NCBI GenBank assembly: GCA_964510515.1
Contig: CAZEAU010000003.1
Span: 1-64,000 of the forward strand
Source of the DNA: SURF-21 sp964510515
Lineage (GTDB): Bacteria > Actinomycetota > Geothermincolia > Geothermincolales > RBG-13-55-18
Reading direction: 5' to 3'
DNA: 64,000 nucleotides
The position numbers and the translations under genes were made by a program. The notes beneath the pieces were generated by a model. That model did no database searches. It saw only the letters and a program-made list of their open reading frames with translations, and was not told where the DNA came from. This document shows, in pieces, positions 50,172 to 59,689 of the stretch (position 1 is its first letter; the number at the start of each line of letters is the position of its first letter).

Positions 50172-52675
50172 TCCTCTTCCCCCTTGCCCTCTGCCGCGTA
50201 CGGCGGCCCCGCCGCCTCCTCGCCCTCTTCCTCCGGCTCGCGGAGGCCCTCCTGGGAGGCCAGCTGGGCGATGGAGGCCACCTTGTCCTCGGGGCCCATC
50301 TTCATCACCCTCACCCCCTGGGTGGCGCGCCCCATGCGCGAGATGTCGTCTATGGCCATGCGGATGACCACCCCGTCCACCGACACCGCCATCAGCTCCT
50401 TGTTCTCCTTCACCACCCTCGCGCCCACCAGCAGCCCCTTGCCGTCGGCGAAGGAGATGGTGCGCACGCCTTTTCCTCCGCGCCGGTGCTTGGGGTACCT
50501 GGAGATGGCGGTCCGCTTGCCGTAACCCTGCTCGGTGATGACGAAGAGATCTGCGTCCTCCGTGGCGATGCCCATGGCGATGACCTCGTCCTCCTCGCCC
50601 AGGGTTATGCCCTTGACCCCGCGCGTGTCACGCCCCATGGGGCGGCAGTCCTCCTCCGAGAAGCGGATGGCCTGCCCGCCGCGGGTCACCATCACCAGGT
50701 CGTTTTCCCCCGTGGCCAGGCGTGTGTCTATGACCTCGTCCTCCCCCACCAGGCTGATGGCGATGAGCCCGCCCGTGCGTGGAGAGTCGTAGCTCTTGAA
50801 GGGGGTCTTCTTGATCTTCCCCCGCCGCGTGGCCATGACCAGGAAGGCCCCCTCATCATACTCCCTGGTGGCGATGACCGAGCAGATCTTCTCCCCCGAG
50901 GCCAGGGGCAGCAGGTTGACCAGGGCCTGTCCCCTGGCCGCGCGCGACCCCTCCGGGAGCTCGTACACCTTGAGGCGGTAGGCGCGGCCCAGGTTGGAGA
51001 AGAAGTGGATGTAGTGGTGGGTGGAGGCGACGAAGAGGTGCTCGACGAAGTCCCCCTCCTTGAGGTTCATCCCCATCACCCCGCGCCCTCCCCTCCTCTG
51101 GATGCGGTAGGTGGTTATGGGCAGCCGCTTGACGTAGCCGGAGTGGGTGATGGTCACCACCACCTCCTCCTCCGCGATGAGGTCCTCGATCTCGAAGTCC
51201 TCGATCGAGGGGACGATCTCGGTGCGCCGCGGATCCGCGAAGCGCTTCTTCACCGCCTGCAGCTCTTCGATGATGATGGCCTTGAGCTTACCCTCGTCGG
51301 CGAGTGTCTCCCGCAGCCGCGCTATCTCCTTCTTCAGCTCGGCGTGTTCCGCCTTCACCTTCTCCCTCTCCAGCCCGGTGAGCCTCTGCAGCCTCATGTC
51401 CAGGATGGCCTGAGCCTGCTCCTGGCTGAGCTTGAACTCCTGCATCAGGCCCTTGCGCGCATCCTCCACGGTGCGCGACTTGCGGATCAGCCCTATGACC
51501 TCGTCGAGTCGGGAGAGGGCTATGAGCAGCCCCTCCAGGATATGCGCCCTCTTCTCCGCCCGCTCCAGCTCGAAACGGGTGCGCCGGGTGACCACCTCCA
51601 GCTGATGGTCTATGTAGCCGACCAGCACCTCCTTGAGGTTGAGGGTGCGCGGCACCCCTCCCACCAGGGCGATCATGATGATGCCGAAGGAGTCCTGCAG
51701 CTGGGTATGCTTGTAAAGCTGGTTGAGCACCACCTGGGGGACGCCGTCCCTGCGCAGCTCCACCACCAGGCGCATGCCGGTGCGGTCGCTCTCGTCGCGC
51801 AAATCGGATATGCCGGAGATCTTCTTCTCCCGCACCAGCTCCGCGATGCGCTCGGTGAGCCGCGACTTGTTGACCTGATAGGGTATCTCGGTGATGACGA
51901 TGCTGGAGCGGCCGGCCTTGTTCTGCTCTATGTGAGCCTTGCCCCGCACCCTGACCACGCCCCGGCCCCGCTCGTACGCTTCCCGCAGCCCCTCGAGCCC
52001 CATGACCACACCGCCGGTGGGGAAGTCCGGCCCCTTGACGTATTTCATCAGCTCCCGCGGCTCGATGTCGGGATCTTCGATGGCGGCCACGGTCGCGTCA
52101 ATCACCTCCCCCAGGTTGTGCGGAGGAATGTTGGTGGACATGCCCACGGCGATGCCCGAGGAGCCGTTGGCCAAGAGGCTGGGGAAGCGCGCGGGCAGCA
52201 CCGAGGGCTCCTGCAGCGACTCGTCGTAGTTGGCCACGAAGTCCACCGTTTCCTTTTCGATGTCCTTGAGCATCTCCATGCTGATATGGGAGAGGCGCGC
52301 CTCGGTGTAGCGCATCGCCGCCGCGCTGTCCCCGTCTATGGAGCCGAAGTTGCCGTGGCCGTCAACCAGCTCGTAGCGGTAGGAGAAGTCCTGGGCCATC
52401 CTCACCATGGTGTCGTATATGGCCTGGTCGCCGTGGGGGTGATACTTGCCCATGACGTCCCCCACCACCCGGGCCGATTTGCGGTAGGGGCGGTTGGGGG
52501 CGAGGTTCTGCTCGTACATGCCGTAGAGTATCTTGCGATGTACGGGCTTGAGCCCGTCCCTGACATCGGGAAGGGCGCGCCCCACGATCACGCTCATGGC
52601 GTAATCCATGTAGGAGCGCCTCATCTCCTCTTCTATCTCTATCGGTTTTACCTTGCCGACAAGGGCTTGCACCAT
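50168..52675 (-). CDS. gyrA: DNA gyrase subunit A
   Basis: An 835-residue type IIA topoisomerase subunit that breaks and rejoins DNA for negative supercoiling. The catalytic Tyr lies in EARLSHISMEMLKDI-adjacent AAMRYTEARL. The N-terminal quinolone-resistance region has HPHGDQAIYDTMVRMAQ. The C-terminal GyrA-box QRRGGRGVMG distinguishes it from ParC, and the six-bladed DNA-wrapping domain follows. An acidic tail ends the protein. Starts 38 bases after gyrB. It leads into archease by a four-base overlap. Confidence 0.96.
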   Translation of the reverse strand: MVQALVGKVKPIEIEEEMRRSYMDYAMSVIVGRALPDVRDGLKPVHRKILYGMYEQNLAPNRPYRKSARVVGDVMGKYHPHGDQAIYDTMVRMAQDFSYRYELVDGHGNFGSIDGDSAAAMRYTEARLSHISMEMLKDIEKETVDFVANYDESLQEPSVLPARFPSLLANGSSGIAVGMSTNIPPHNLGEVIDATVAAIEDPDIEPRELMKYVKGPDFPTGGVVMGLEGLREAYERGRGVVRVRGKAHIEQNKAGRSSIVITEIPYQVNKSRLTERIAELVREKKISGISDLRDESDRTGMRLVVELRRDGVPQVVLNQLYKHTQLQDSFGIIMIALVGGVPRTLNLKEVLVGYIDHQLEVVTRRTRFELERAEKRAHILEGLLIALSRLDEVIGLIRKSRTVEDARKGLMQEFKLSQEQAQAILDMRLQRLTGLEREKVKAEHAELKKEIARLRETLADEGKLKAIIIEELQAVKKRFADPRRTEIVPSIEDFEIEDLIAEEEVVVTITHSGYVKRLPITTYRIQRRGGRGVMGMNLKEGDFVEHLFVASTHHYIHFFSNLGRAYRLKVYELPEGSRAARGQALVNLLPLASGEKICSVIATREYDEGAFLVMATRRGKIKKTPFKSYDSPRTGGLIAISLVGEDEVIDTRLATGENDLVMVTRGGQAIRFSEEDCRPMGRDTRGVKGITLGEEDEVIAMGIATEDADLFVITEQGYGKRTAISRYPKHRRGGKGVRTISFADGKGLLVGARVVKENKELMAVSVDGVVIRMAIDDISRMGRATQGVRVMKMGPEDKVASIAQLASQEGLREPEEEGEEAAGPPYAAEGKGEED

Positions 52676-52713
52676 TTTCTTCCTCCTGGCGAGATGCGTC
52701 CGTTTCTTTCCGC

Positions 52714-54633
52714 TCAGATGTCGAGGAAGCGGACGTTCCTGGCATGCTTCTGGATGAACTGCCGCCTCAACTCCACGTCGCTGCCCATGAGCGTGGTGAA
52801 GATCTCGTCGGCGACGATGGCGTCCTCCAGGGTGACCTGCATGAGTATGCGCAGCTCGGGGTTCATGGTGGTCTCCCAGAGCTGTTCGGCGTTCATCTCC
52901 CCCAGCCCCTTATAGCGCTGGATGTCGTACTTCTTGCCGTTGAATCTCTTGCTCAGCTCCTCCATCTCGGCGTCGTTGTAGGCGTAGTATTCCTTTTTTT
53001 CGCAGGCCAGGCGATAGAGCGGCGGCTGCGCGATGTACACGTACCCCGCCTCAACCATCTCCTTCATGTAGCGGAAGAAGAGGGTGAGTATGAGGGTGCG
53101 TATGTGTGCCCCGTCCACGTCCGCGTCGGTCATGATGATCGCCTTGTGATAGCGCGCCCTGGCGATGTCGAAGTCCTCGCCGATGCCCATGCCGAAAGCG
53201 GAGATAATCGCCTGTATCTCGGTGTTGTTGAGTATCCTGTGCAGCCTCGCCTTCTCCACATTGAGTATCTTGCCCTTGAGGGGCAGGATGGCCTGAAAAC
53301 GGCGGTCGCGCGCCTGCTTGGCGGAGCCGCCTGCCGAATCGCCCTCCACCAGGTATATCTCGCACATGGAGGGATCCTTCATGGTGCAGTCCGCCAGTTT
53401 TCCCGGCAGGGAGGTGCTGTCCAGCAGCCCCTTGCGCCGCGTCAACTCGCGGGCGTTGCGGGCGGCCATCCTGGCCTTGGCCGCTCCCATGGTCTTGGCC
53501 ACGATGGCCTTGGCCTCGCTGGGATTCTCCTCCAGCCACTCCGACAGCCTGGCGTTCACCGTGCTCTCGACGAAGCCCCTGACCTCGGTGTTTCCGAGCT
53601 TGGTCTTCGTCTGTCCCTCGAACTGGGGCTCTTTGAGCTTGATGTTGATGATGGCCGCGAGCCCTTCGCGCACGTCCTCCCCCGTCAGGTTGTCCTCTTT
53701 CTCCTTGAGCAGGTTTTTTTTGCGCGCATATTCGTTGACCACCCTGGTCAGCGCGGCCTTGAACCCCGCCAGGTGCGTGCCCCCCTCCTGGGTATTTATG
53801 TTGTTGGCAAAGGAATAGATGCTCTCCACATAACCCTTGTTGTGCTGCATGCATATCTCCACCTGCATCTTTTCCTGTTCCGCCCTCATGTAGGCGGTCT
53901 TGGAGTGCAGCGGCTCCTTGGGGGTGTTGATATGCTTGATGAAGTCCACGATGCCGCCCTCGTAGCGGTAAACGACCTCGTTGGGGGAACCCTCGCGCTC
54001 GTCCTTTATCTCTATCCTCAGCCCGCGGTTGAGAAAGGCCATCTCCCTCATCCTCTGGGAGATGACCTCGAAATCGAACTCCACGCTCTCGAAGACGTCG
54101 GGGTCGGGAGAGAAGCTGATGATGGTCCCCGACCTCTTGGCGTCTCCCACCACCTCCACGTCGGTCAACGGTACGCCCTTCTCGTACCTCTGCTGATAAA
54201 CCTTGCCGTCCCTTCCCACCTCCAGGATCAGCCACTGCGAAAGGGCGTTGACCACCGATACCCCCACGCCGTGCAGGCCGCCCGACACGCGGTACCCCTT
54301 GCTGCCGAATTTTCCCCCCGCGTGCAGGGTGGTCAGCACCACCTCGGCGGCGGACTTTTCCTGCTTTTCCATCTTGCCCACCGGTATCCCCCGGCCGTCG
54401 TCGACCACGGTGATGGAGTTGTCGGCGTGTATGGTTATCCAAATATTGCCGCAGAACCCGGCCAGGCATTCGTCGATGCTATTGTCGACCACCTCGTACA
54501 CCAGGTGATGCAGGCCCCGCGGGCCCGTGGTACCGATATACATGCTCGGGCGTTTTTTTACCGCCTCCAGCCCCTCGAGAACGGCTATCGAGTTCTCGTC
54601 GTAGATGTCCGCTCTTTCTCTCGCCCCCGTCAT
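52714..54633 (-). CDS. gyrB: DNA gyrase subunit B
   Basis: A 639-residue ATPase subunit. GHKL motifs: EVVDNSIDECLAG, VDDGRGIPVG, GGLHGVGVSVVNAL and QTKTKLGN. The TOPRIM domain has YLVEGDSAGGSAKQ and IMTDADVDGAHIRTL. C-terminal QRYKGLGEMNAEQLWETTM is typical. Short form, as in Gram-positive bacteria. It lies ~210 bases after dciA, with an extended -10 promoter in the gap. Confidence 0.97.
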   Translation of the reverse strand: MTGARERADIYDENSIAVLEGLEAVKKRPSMYIGTTGPRGLHHLVYEVVDNSIDECLAGFCGNIWITIHADNSITVVDDGRGIPVGKMEKQEKSAAEVVLTTLHAGGKFGSKGYRVSGGLHGVGVSVVNALSQWLILEVGRDGKVYQQRYEKGVPLTDVEVVGDAKRSGTIISFSPDPDVFESVEFDFEVISQRMREMAFLNRGLRIEIKDEREGSPNEVVYRYEGGIVDFIKHINTPKEPLHSKTAYMRAEQEKMQVEICMQHNKGYVESIYSFANNINTQEGGTHLAGFKAALTRVVNEYARKKNLLKEKEDNLTGEDVREGLAAIINIKLKEPQFEGQTKTKLGNTEVRGFVESTVNARLSEWLEENPSEAKAIVAKTMGAAKARMAARNARELTRRKGLLDSTSLPGKLADCTMKDPSMCEIYLVEGDSAGGSAKQARDRRFQAILPLKGKILNVEKARLHRILNNTEIQAIISAFGMGIGEDFDIARARYHKAIIMTDADVDGAHIRTLILTLFFRYMKEMVEAGYVYIAQPPLYRLACEKKEYYAYNDAEMEELSKRFNGKKYDIQRYKGLGEMNAEQLWETTMNPELRILMQVTLEDAIVADEIFTTLMGSDVELRRQFIQKHARNVRFLDI

Positions 54634-54689
54634 TTATCCTCCATCTCTCCGGGATCGTCTCAACTCTCGCCTATTTCATCAACACTCAA

Positions 54690-54698
54690 ATTATATCA
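54690..54698 (-). promoter_or_regulatory. Extended -10 promoter before gyrB
   Basis: On the minus strand, TGATATAAT (TGn plus a perfect TATAAT) lies ~60 bases upstream of the gyrB ATG in the 210-base gap after dciA. No -35 is recognisable. Would allow gyrBA expression apart from dnaA-dnaN-recF. Confidence 0.5.
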
Positions 54699-54845
54699 TC
54701 TCCGCTGCGCACGGCGCCCCTCTTTAATCAACGCGCGCAACAGGGTTTTCTCCCCTGAACTGCGAGGTAGCCGCGTGAATGCGGCCTCCGGCGGATGTCC
54801 CGCGGGTGGACGAGGTCCCTCGTTTGGCATCCTCTTATTAAGCGT

Positions 54846-55151
54846 TTACTTCAGCTTTATTCTTTTGAAGAATATCTCCCCTATCTCCATCCCCAGGCCG
54901 TCTTTTACGCCCCTTTTTATCTCCTCCACGCAGAAGAGGGCGTTCTGCATCACGGCATGGGAATCCACGCCCACGTAGAGCCTCCCGCGTTCGAGACGGA
55001 ACGGCTTGGTCTTGCCGGCTAGGTTCTCCCCCGCTATCTCCACCCAGCTCTCCCTGATGCGCAGCAGGTCCCCCAGCTCCTGCATGCCCTCCCGCTCCAG
55101 CATCTCTTTCAGGGTCACCGCGAAGCTCTTTGTTTCCCTCTCCCCCCTCAA
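54846..55151 (-). CDS. dciA: DciA-like protein (DUF721)
   Basis: A 101-residue DUF721 protein: VTLKEMLEREGMQELGDLLR, IRESWVEIAGENLAGKTKPF, then the KH-like LERGRLYVGVDSHAVMQNAL. DciA is the DnaB-helicase loader or operator in most bacteria without DnaC/DnaI, consistent with the dnaB gene at 16.6 kb. The start is TTG at 55151, overlapping the recF stop as TTGA, with GGAAGG upstream; a longer frame into recF is Arg-rich shadow sequence. Confidence 0.88.
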   Translation of the reverse strand: MRGERETKSFAVTLKEMLEREGMQELGDLLRIRESWVEIAGENLAGKTKPFRLERGRLYVGVDSHAVMQNALFCVEEIKRGVKDGLGMEIGEIFFKRIKLK

Positions 55152-56188
55152 TTTTTCGCCTTCCCCTCCAAATATATCTTGTGCGCGCCGTCGAGCTCGG
55201 GCAGGTCGTCGGTGGAGGTCACTATGGCCTGCTCCCACCCCTCGATCTCCCGCATGAGGAGGGCCCGATTGCCCTCGTCGAGCTCGGAGAGACAATCGTC
55301 CATGAGCAGCAGCGTCCTTTTATGCGTCATTTCCTGTGCCAGTCTGGCCTGCGCCAGCCTCCACATGATAACAACCAGCTTCTGTTCCCCTTGCGAACAC
55401 TCCCTTCTCGCGCTTCTTCCCCCCAGCGAGATAACCAGTTCGTCGCGGTGCGGGCCTATGAGGCTCGCTCCTCTCCTTATCTCCGCCTCCTCCGCTCTTT
55501 CTATCTTTTCCATCATCTTTTCCTCGTCGCGCGGGTCATCCCCCATGGAGGTGTAATATTTTATTTTTGCCTCCCCTTTTCCCCACCTCGCGGCCAGCTC
55601 TCCCATCCTCGCCTCCAGGGCCTTCGCCACCCTTCCCCTCTCCACCACTATCGCCCCCCCGAGCCTGCACAGCAGCGGATTCCAGCTTCTCATCGTCTCC
55701 CTGCCACCGGCCCCACGCCTCACCGCCCTGATGGCCTCGTTTCTCTGCCGCAGGACGCGCTGGTATTCTCGCGCCGTCTCCCCAAAATGCCTCTTCACAT
55801 AGGTGACCGCCTCGTCCAGGTTTTTTCTCCTTGCCTCCGGCCCACCCTTCACCATCCATATGTCGTCCGGCTGAAAACACACCGCCTGCAGCCTTTCCTC
55901 CGCCGTTTTCTCTCTCTCCCTGCCCTCGCCGCTTATGCGCGCCCTCACCCGCACCTGCCCCTCGAGGTCGAAACAGCCCTCTATCGCCGCCTCTTGCTCG
56001 CCGTAGGTTATAATCTCCGCGGCGTCGGCGGCGCGCAGCGACCTCCCCTGCAACAAAAAGAAAAGGGCCTCAAGAAGATTGCTCTTCCCGCACCCGTTTT
56101 CTCCTATCACCGCGTTTACCCCCGGCTCTAACCTCACCAGGCGGCGGCGGTGGTTTCTGTAATTATGCAGTCTTATTGTGCCTGTCAC
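55148..56188 (-). CDS. recF: DNA replication and repair protein RecF
   Basis: A 346-residue ABC-type ATPase for recombinational repair at gaps. Walker A VIGENGCGKSNLLEALFFLL, signature region SQGEQKLVVIMWRLAQA, Walker B LLLMDDCLSELDEGNR. Slightly shorter than usual (~360). It lies 22 bases after dnaN and overlaps dciA. Confidence 0.95.
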   Translation of the reverse strand: MTGTIRLHNYRNHRRRLVRLEPGVNAVIGENGCGKSNLLEALFFLLQGRSLRAADAAEIITYGEQEAAIEGCFDLEGQVRVRARISGEGREREKTAEERLQAVCFQPDDIWMVKGGPEARRKNLDEAVTYVKRHFGETAREYQRVLRQRNEAIRAVRRGAGGRETMRSWNPLLCRLGGAIVVERGRVAKALEARMGELAARWGKGEAKIKYYTSMGDDPRDEEKMMEKIERAEEAEIRRGASLIGPHRDELVISLGGRSARRECSQGEQKLVVIMWRLAQARLAQEMTHKRTLLLMDDCLSELDEGNRALLMREIEGWEQAIVTSTDDLPELDGAHKIYLEGKAKN

Positions 56189-56210
56189 GGCCCGCCTTTT
56201 TATTCCTCCC

Positions 56211-57308
56211 CTAAAGCCTTATGGGCATGATAATGTACATGAAAGCCTCGCTGTCCTTCTCCTTGATGATCCCCGGCTTAAGCGGTTCCGACATCCCCAG
56301 CGTGACCTCCTCCCCCCTTATGCACTGTATGCCGTCCTCCAAGAACCTGCCGTTGAAGGCGATCTCCATCGCCTCCCCCTCGTAATCCACCCCTATGGCC
56401 TCTTTTCCCTCCCCTATATCTCTCGACTCGGTGAGCATGCTCACGCCGTCGGCGCTCACCGCCATTTTCACCGTGCTGCTTATCAGCGACGCCCTCTTCA
56501 GCGCCCCCAGCAGCTCCTCTTTGTTCATCTGCGCTTTCTTCTCCAGGCTCTCCGGTATGAACTGGCCGTATTTTGGAAATTTTCCCTCAATGAGCCTGAC
56601 AATATAACTGCAATCCCCCAGGTCGAAGCGCACCTGGCCCTTATTCTCGTCCTCCAGCATATCCACTTTGCCCGACTTTCCGGCTATCCTGGTCAGGTTG
56701 ACCATGGCCGCGGCGGGGATGATGTACTGCCCCGTCCCGCTTCCCTTAAACCCCTCCGTCATCCTCTCTATGGCCAGCCGGTAACTGTCCGTGCTTACCA
56801 TGTTGATGCCGTTCTCGCTTATCTCGAAGAGTATGCCCAAAAGTGACGGTCTCTTCTCGTCCCTGGAGGCGGCGCGCGCCACCCTCTGCACCGCCGGCAT
56901 CAGCGCCTCGCGCTGCAGCCCCTCCAGCAGTGGCGAGTTGACCTCCGGCGCGTTGGGAAAATCCTCCGCGGGCATGGTGAACAGCTTGATCAGGCTCTTC
57001 TCCCCCCTCAGCTCCAGCTCATTCCCCATGACCTCCACGTCCACCTTCTCGTCCCTGGAATCGCGCAGTATGTCCATGAGCACCTTGAGGCTGACCACGC
57101 ATACCCCCTGCTCCTCCACCTTGGCCTGGCAAGAGGTGATGGTATAGGTCTCCAGGTCGGTGGTGTGAAAGGAGAGTTTGTCCCCCGCCGCCTCTATCCT
57201 GACCCCAGAGAGTATGGGCATCATGCCTTTGGCATTGGCGGAATACTGCACCTTCTGGAGCGCGCCCGAGAGGTCCTCGCGCAGAGAGCTGAATTTCATT
57301 TTCCTCAT
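56211..57308 (-). CDS. dnaN: DNA polymerase III beta subunit (sliding clamp)
   Basis: A 365-residue three-domain clamp. Characteristic segments: PILSGVRIEAAGDKLSFHTT, an ADFP (VDFP-type) motif in MPAEDFPNAPEV, FNGRFLEDGIQCIRGEEVTL, and a C-terminal MYIIMPIRL, the standard clamp ending. AGGAGG precedes the ATG. Downstream of dnaA after a 257-base gap containing DnaA-box-like sites. Confidence 0.96.
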   Translation of the reverse strand: MRKMKFSSLREDLSGALQKVQYSANAKGMMPILSGVRIEAAGDKLSFHTTDLETYTITSCQAKVEEQGVCVVSLKVLMDILRDSRDEKVDVEVMGNELELRGEKSLIKLFTMPAEDFPNAPEVNSPLLEGLQREALMPAVQRVARAASRDEKRPSLLGILFEISENGINMVSTDSYRLAIERMTEGFKGSGTGQYIIPAAAMVNLTRIAGKSGKVDMLEDENKGQVRFDLGDCSYIVRLIEGKFPKYGQFIPESLEKKAQMNKEELLGALKRASLISSTVKMAVSADGVSMLTESRDIGEGKEAIGVDYEGEAMEIAFNGRFLEDGIQCIRGEEVTLGMSEPLKPGIIKEKDSEAFMYIIMPIRL

Positions 57309-57565
57309 ACCTCCTGATGTTATTCCTAATAATATAACTTAATCTGAAGACATAGTATTAATTTTAGTAGTGGCTGCGGATGATGTGGAAAACCCTCCTT
57401 TTTCCCTCCGGCTCCCGAAAAAAGCTGTAGATAAAATTGTCGATAATAGCGGACCCGGAAGTGGAAAAGGCGTCGGTTGTCAACATGGTCAGGCGCCGCC
57501 CGCGGGGAGTCGTTTTTCTTACACACGTTGTCGAGAGGTTTACGGACAAGTTTTCCTCACCCCTC
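57309..57565. other. dnaA-dnaN intergenic region, probable oriC part
   Basis: An AT-rich block (57315-57370) next to three sites one base from the DnaA-box consensus: minus-strand TTTTCCACA (57384-57392), TTATCTACA (57426-57434) and TTATCGACA (57438-57446). This dnaA-dnaN gap is the usual origin position in Actinobacteria. The AT-rich block could be the unwinding element. TAGTAGTGG at 57366-57374, between it and the boxes, might be a DnaA-trio; this is speculative. Confidence 0.6.
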
Positions 57566-58900
57566 TCACCCCTGCTTTATCTTATTGGTGAGTTTTTGTA
57601 CCGCTTCGTATATCTCCCGCTTCTCCTCCATGAGCCTCTTTATCTTCTCCACGGAGTGGATGGTGGTGGAGTGATGCCTGCCGCCGAAGTTATTGCTGAT
57701 GGTGGGCAGAGATTCGTCAGTGAGCTCGCGGCAGAGATACATGCATATCTGCCGGGCGGTGACCAGCTGCCGCGAACGGTTCGGGCTGGTCAATTGTTTG
57801 ACGGAGAAGTTGAAGTGGTCGGCGGTTACTTTCATGATGTAGTCGATGCTGATGTCGCGGTTTTCCTCCTCGGGCAGGATGTCCCTGAGCACCTCCCTGG
57901 CCATCTCCGGGGTGATGGGTTCCTTGGCCAGGCTGGAGTAGGCGACCACGCGGATGAGAGCGCCCTCGAGCTCGCGGATGTTGGAGTCGAAACGCGAGGC
58001 GATATAATAGATGACCTCGTCGGGGACGTCCTTTTTGTCCAGTGCCGACTTCTTGCGCAGGATGGCTATGCGCGTCTCCAGCTCGGGAGGCTGAATGTCG
58101 GTGATCAGACCCGACCCGAAGCGCGAGATCAACCTGTCCTGCAGTCCGGTCATATCCTTGGGGGGGCAGTCGCTGGAGAGGACGATCTGCTTGTTGTTGT
58201 TATGCAGGTCGTTGAAGGTGTGGAAGAACTCCTCCAGGGTGCGCTCCTTGTTGGCCAGGAACTGGATGTCGTCGATGAGCAGCATGTCTATGGAACGGTA
58301 ACGTTTTTGGAAGGTGGCAACGCTGTTGGAGGTCAGGGAGTTGATAAAGTCGTTGAGAAAGCGCTCCGAGGAGCGATAGAGGATCTTCATGCTGGGATAA
58401 AGACGCCGGGCATAGTGCCCTATGGAATGCAGTAGGTGGGTCTTTCCCAGCCCCACCCCGCCGTAGATGTAGAGGGGGTTGTAGGAGGTGGGGTTCTCCG
58501 ATACGGAGAGGGACGCGGCGTGGGCGAAGCGGTTGCTCGCGCCGATGATGAAGGTGTCGAAGGTGAGGCGCGGGTTGAGATCCCCGGAGGAGGCGGCCTC
58601 CTCGGAGAGCATGTTGGCATCGAGATAAACGGGGTCGCCCCCCCTCTTGCGCCGGTCCCTGAGTATCACCTTAACCTTATCGACGCCGCTGAAGACCTCG
58701 GTCGCGACGGCCTGGATGAGGTTGAGGTACCTTTTTTCCACCCATTCCTTGGTGAAGTTGTTGTTGGTGTAGAGGACGAGGGTGGATTCCTCCACCTTGT
58801 CCAGGTGCAGGTTTTTGAACCACATGGAGGACGTGTCCGTGCCTCGATCGTTCAATATTTTTTTGCATTTATCCCATAAAAGGGTCGTCTTCGCCGACAT
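57566..58900 (-). CDS. dnaA: Chromosomal replication initiator DnaA
   Basis: A 444-residue initiator. The N-terminal domain starts KTTLLWDKCKKILNDRG; the AAA+ domain has Walker A GGVGLGKTHLLHSIGHYARR, Walker B LLIDDIQFLANK and sensor motifs; the C-terminal DNA-binding domain contains VTARQICMYLCRELTDESLP and NNFGGRHHSTTIHS. Domain II is short. ATG at 58900 with GGGGGA seven bases upstream; a 12-residue extension is less likely. 48 bases downstream of the ATPase/HTH gene. Confidence 0.97.
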   Translation of the reverse strand: MSAKTTLLWDKCKKILNDRGTDTSSMWFKNLHLDKVEESTLVLYTNNNFTKEWVEKRYLNLIQAVATEVFSGVDKVKVILRDRRKRGGDPVYLDANMLSEEAASSGDLNPRLTFDTFIIGASNRFAHAASLSVSENPTSYNPLYIYGGVGLGKTHLLHSIGHYARRLYPSMKILYRSSERFLNDFINSLTSNSVATFQKRYRSIDMLLIDDIQFLANKERTLEEFFHTFNDLHNNNKQIVLSSDCPPKDMTGLQDRLISRFGSGLITDIQPPELETRIAILRKKSALDKKDVPDEVIYYIASRFDSNIRELEGALIRVVAYSSLAKEPITPEMAREVLRDILPEEENRDISIDYIMKVTADHFNFSVKQLTSPNRSRQLVTARQICMYLCRELTDESLPTISNNFGGRHHSTTIHSVEKIKRLMEEKREIYEAVQKLTNKIKQG

Positions 58901-58948
58901 CGAATCATCCCCCGGGGAGGGTCGCGGGTGGACCACAGCGCTATTCTA

Positions 58949-59689
58949 TTACAGGGAGAGAAGACTCTGCAAGTAAGACCTGCCCGTCTCCGAAAGGAAT
59001 CTTTTTCCAGAAGAATCGCTGTTAACAAGCCCGTATTCATGGAGTTTTACCAGGTCGCGGTGGGCGGTGCTGACACCGATGTTCAGCTCCGAGGAGATCT
59101 GGGAGGGACCCAGCGACTCCCCCTCCGAAAGCAGGAAAAGGATGTTGCTCTGTCGTTGCGTCAGCCGCGGCGAGGCGCCCCCCGCAAGGTTCGCCGCCGA
59201 CGTGCTGGTGATGAGCTGCACGTAGGTGCCCGTTCCCGCACGGGAGAAGAGGAGCAGGTCTCCGCCCAGGGAGCGCATCTCGTCGCGCGCCAGCTTGAGG
59301 CCGATCCCCACCCCGCGGATATGCCTGCGGCGGGCCCCGTCCGCGGTCGAGTATCCGGGTTCGAAGGCGAGATCGGGCCTGGCGATCCCCGGACCGTTGT
59401 CGCAAAGGCATACGCTTCCCGCGCGCACGTCAAGGACGACGGAAACCGCGCAGGGGATGGCGTGAACAAGGTTGTCGATGACCTCGCGCAGCGCGGCCTC
59501 GGGGACCGCGCACCCCCCCTCCCGCAGCGCGCCCGCGAGAAGCTGCAGCAGGCGGGCGGCGTACTGCGGGAAATCGTCGCCGCGGACCTCCACTACCTCG
59601 TAGCCGCCCTTGCCGCTAGCCATGGCGACCCGGGTGTGGGGGACGGCGACGGTGGCGGGGGGCCGGGAGGGGGGTTTACGCGGGGGCAT
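58949..59689 (-). CDS. GHKL-ATPase plus winged-helix protein next to dnaA
   Basis: A 246-residue protein of unknown role. Residues ~60-160 resemble a histidine-kinase-type ATPase: N-box ALREVIDNLVHAI, G1 box LCDNGPGIA, G2 RGVGIGLKLARDEMRSLGG. There is no sensor or phosphoacceptor His domain. The C-terminal ~70 residues are a DeoR/ArsR-like winged helix: LTQRQSNILFLLSEGESLGP, then SQISSELNIGVSTAHRDLVK. It may be an ATP-dependent regulator of dnaA or oriC, given the position; that is inference. The ATG at 59689 has AGAAGGG upstream; ATG at 59623 is possible. Confidence 0.75.
   Translation of the reverse strand: MPPRKPPSRPPATVAVPHTRVAMASGKGGYEVVEVRGDDFPQYAARLLQLLAGALREGGCAVPEAALREVIDNLVHAIPCAVSVVLDVRAGSVCLCDNGPGIARPDLAFEPGYSTADGARRRHIRGVGIGLKLARDEMRSLGGDLLLFSRAGTGTYVQLITSTSAANLAGGASPRLTQRQSNILFLLSEGESLGPSQISSELNIGVSTAHRDLVKLHEYGLVNSDSSGKRFLSETGRSYLQSLLSL

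Noticed and set aside
49775..52915. 1046-residue frame antisense to archease and gyrA
   Set aside because: No family motifs; His/Leu/Gly-rich, typical of the strand opposite a GC-rich gene.
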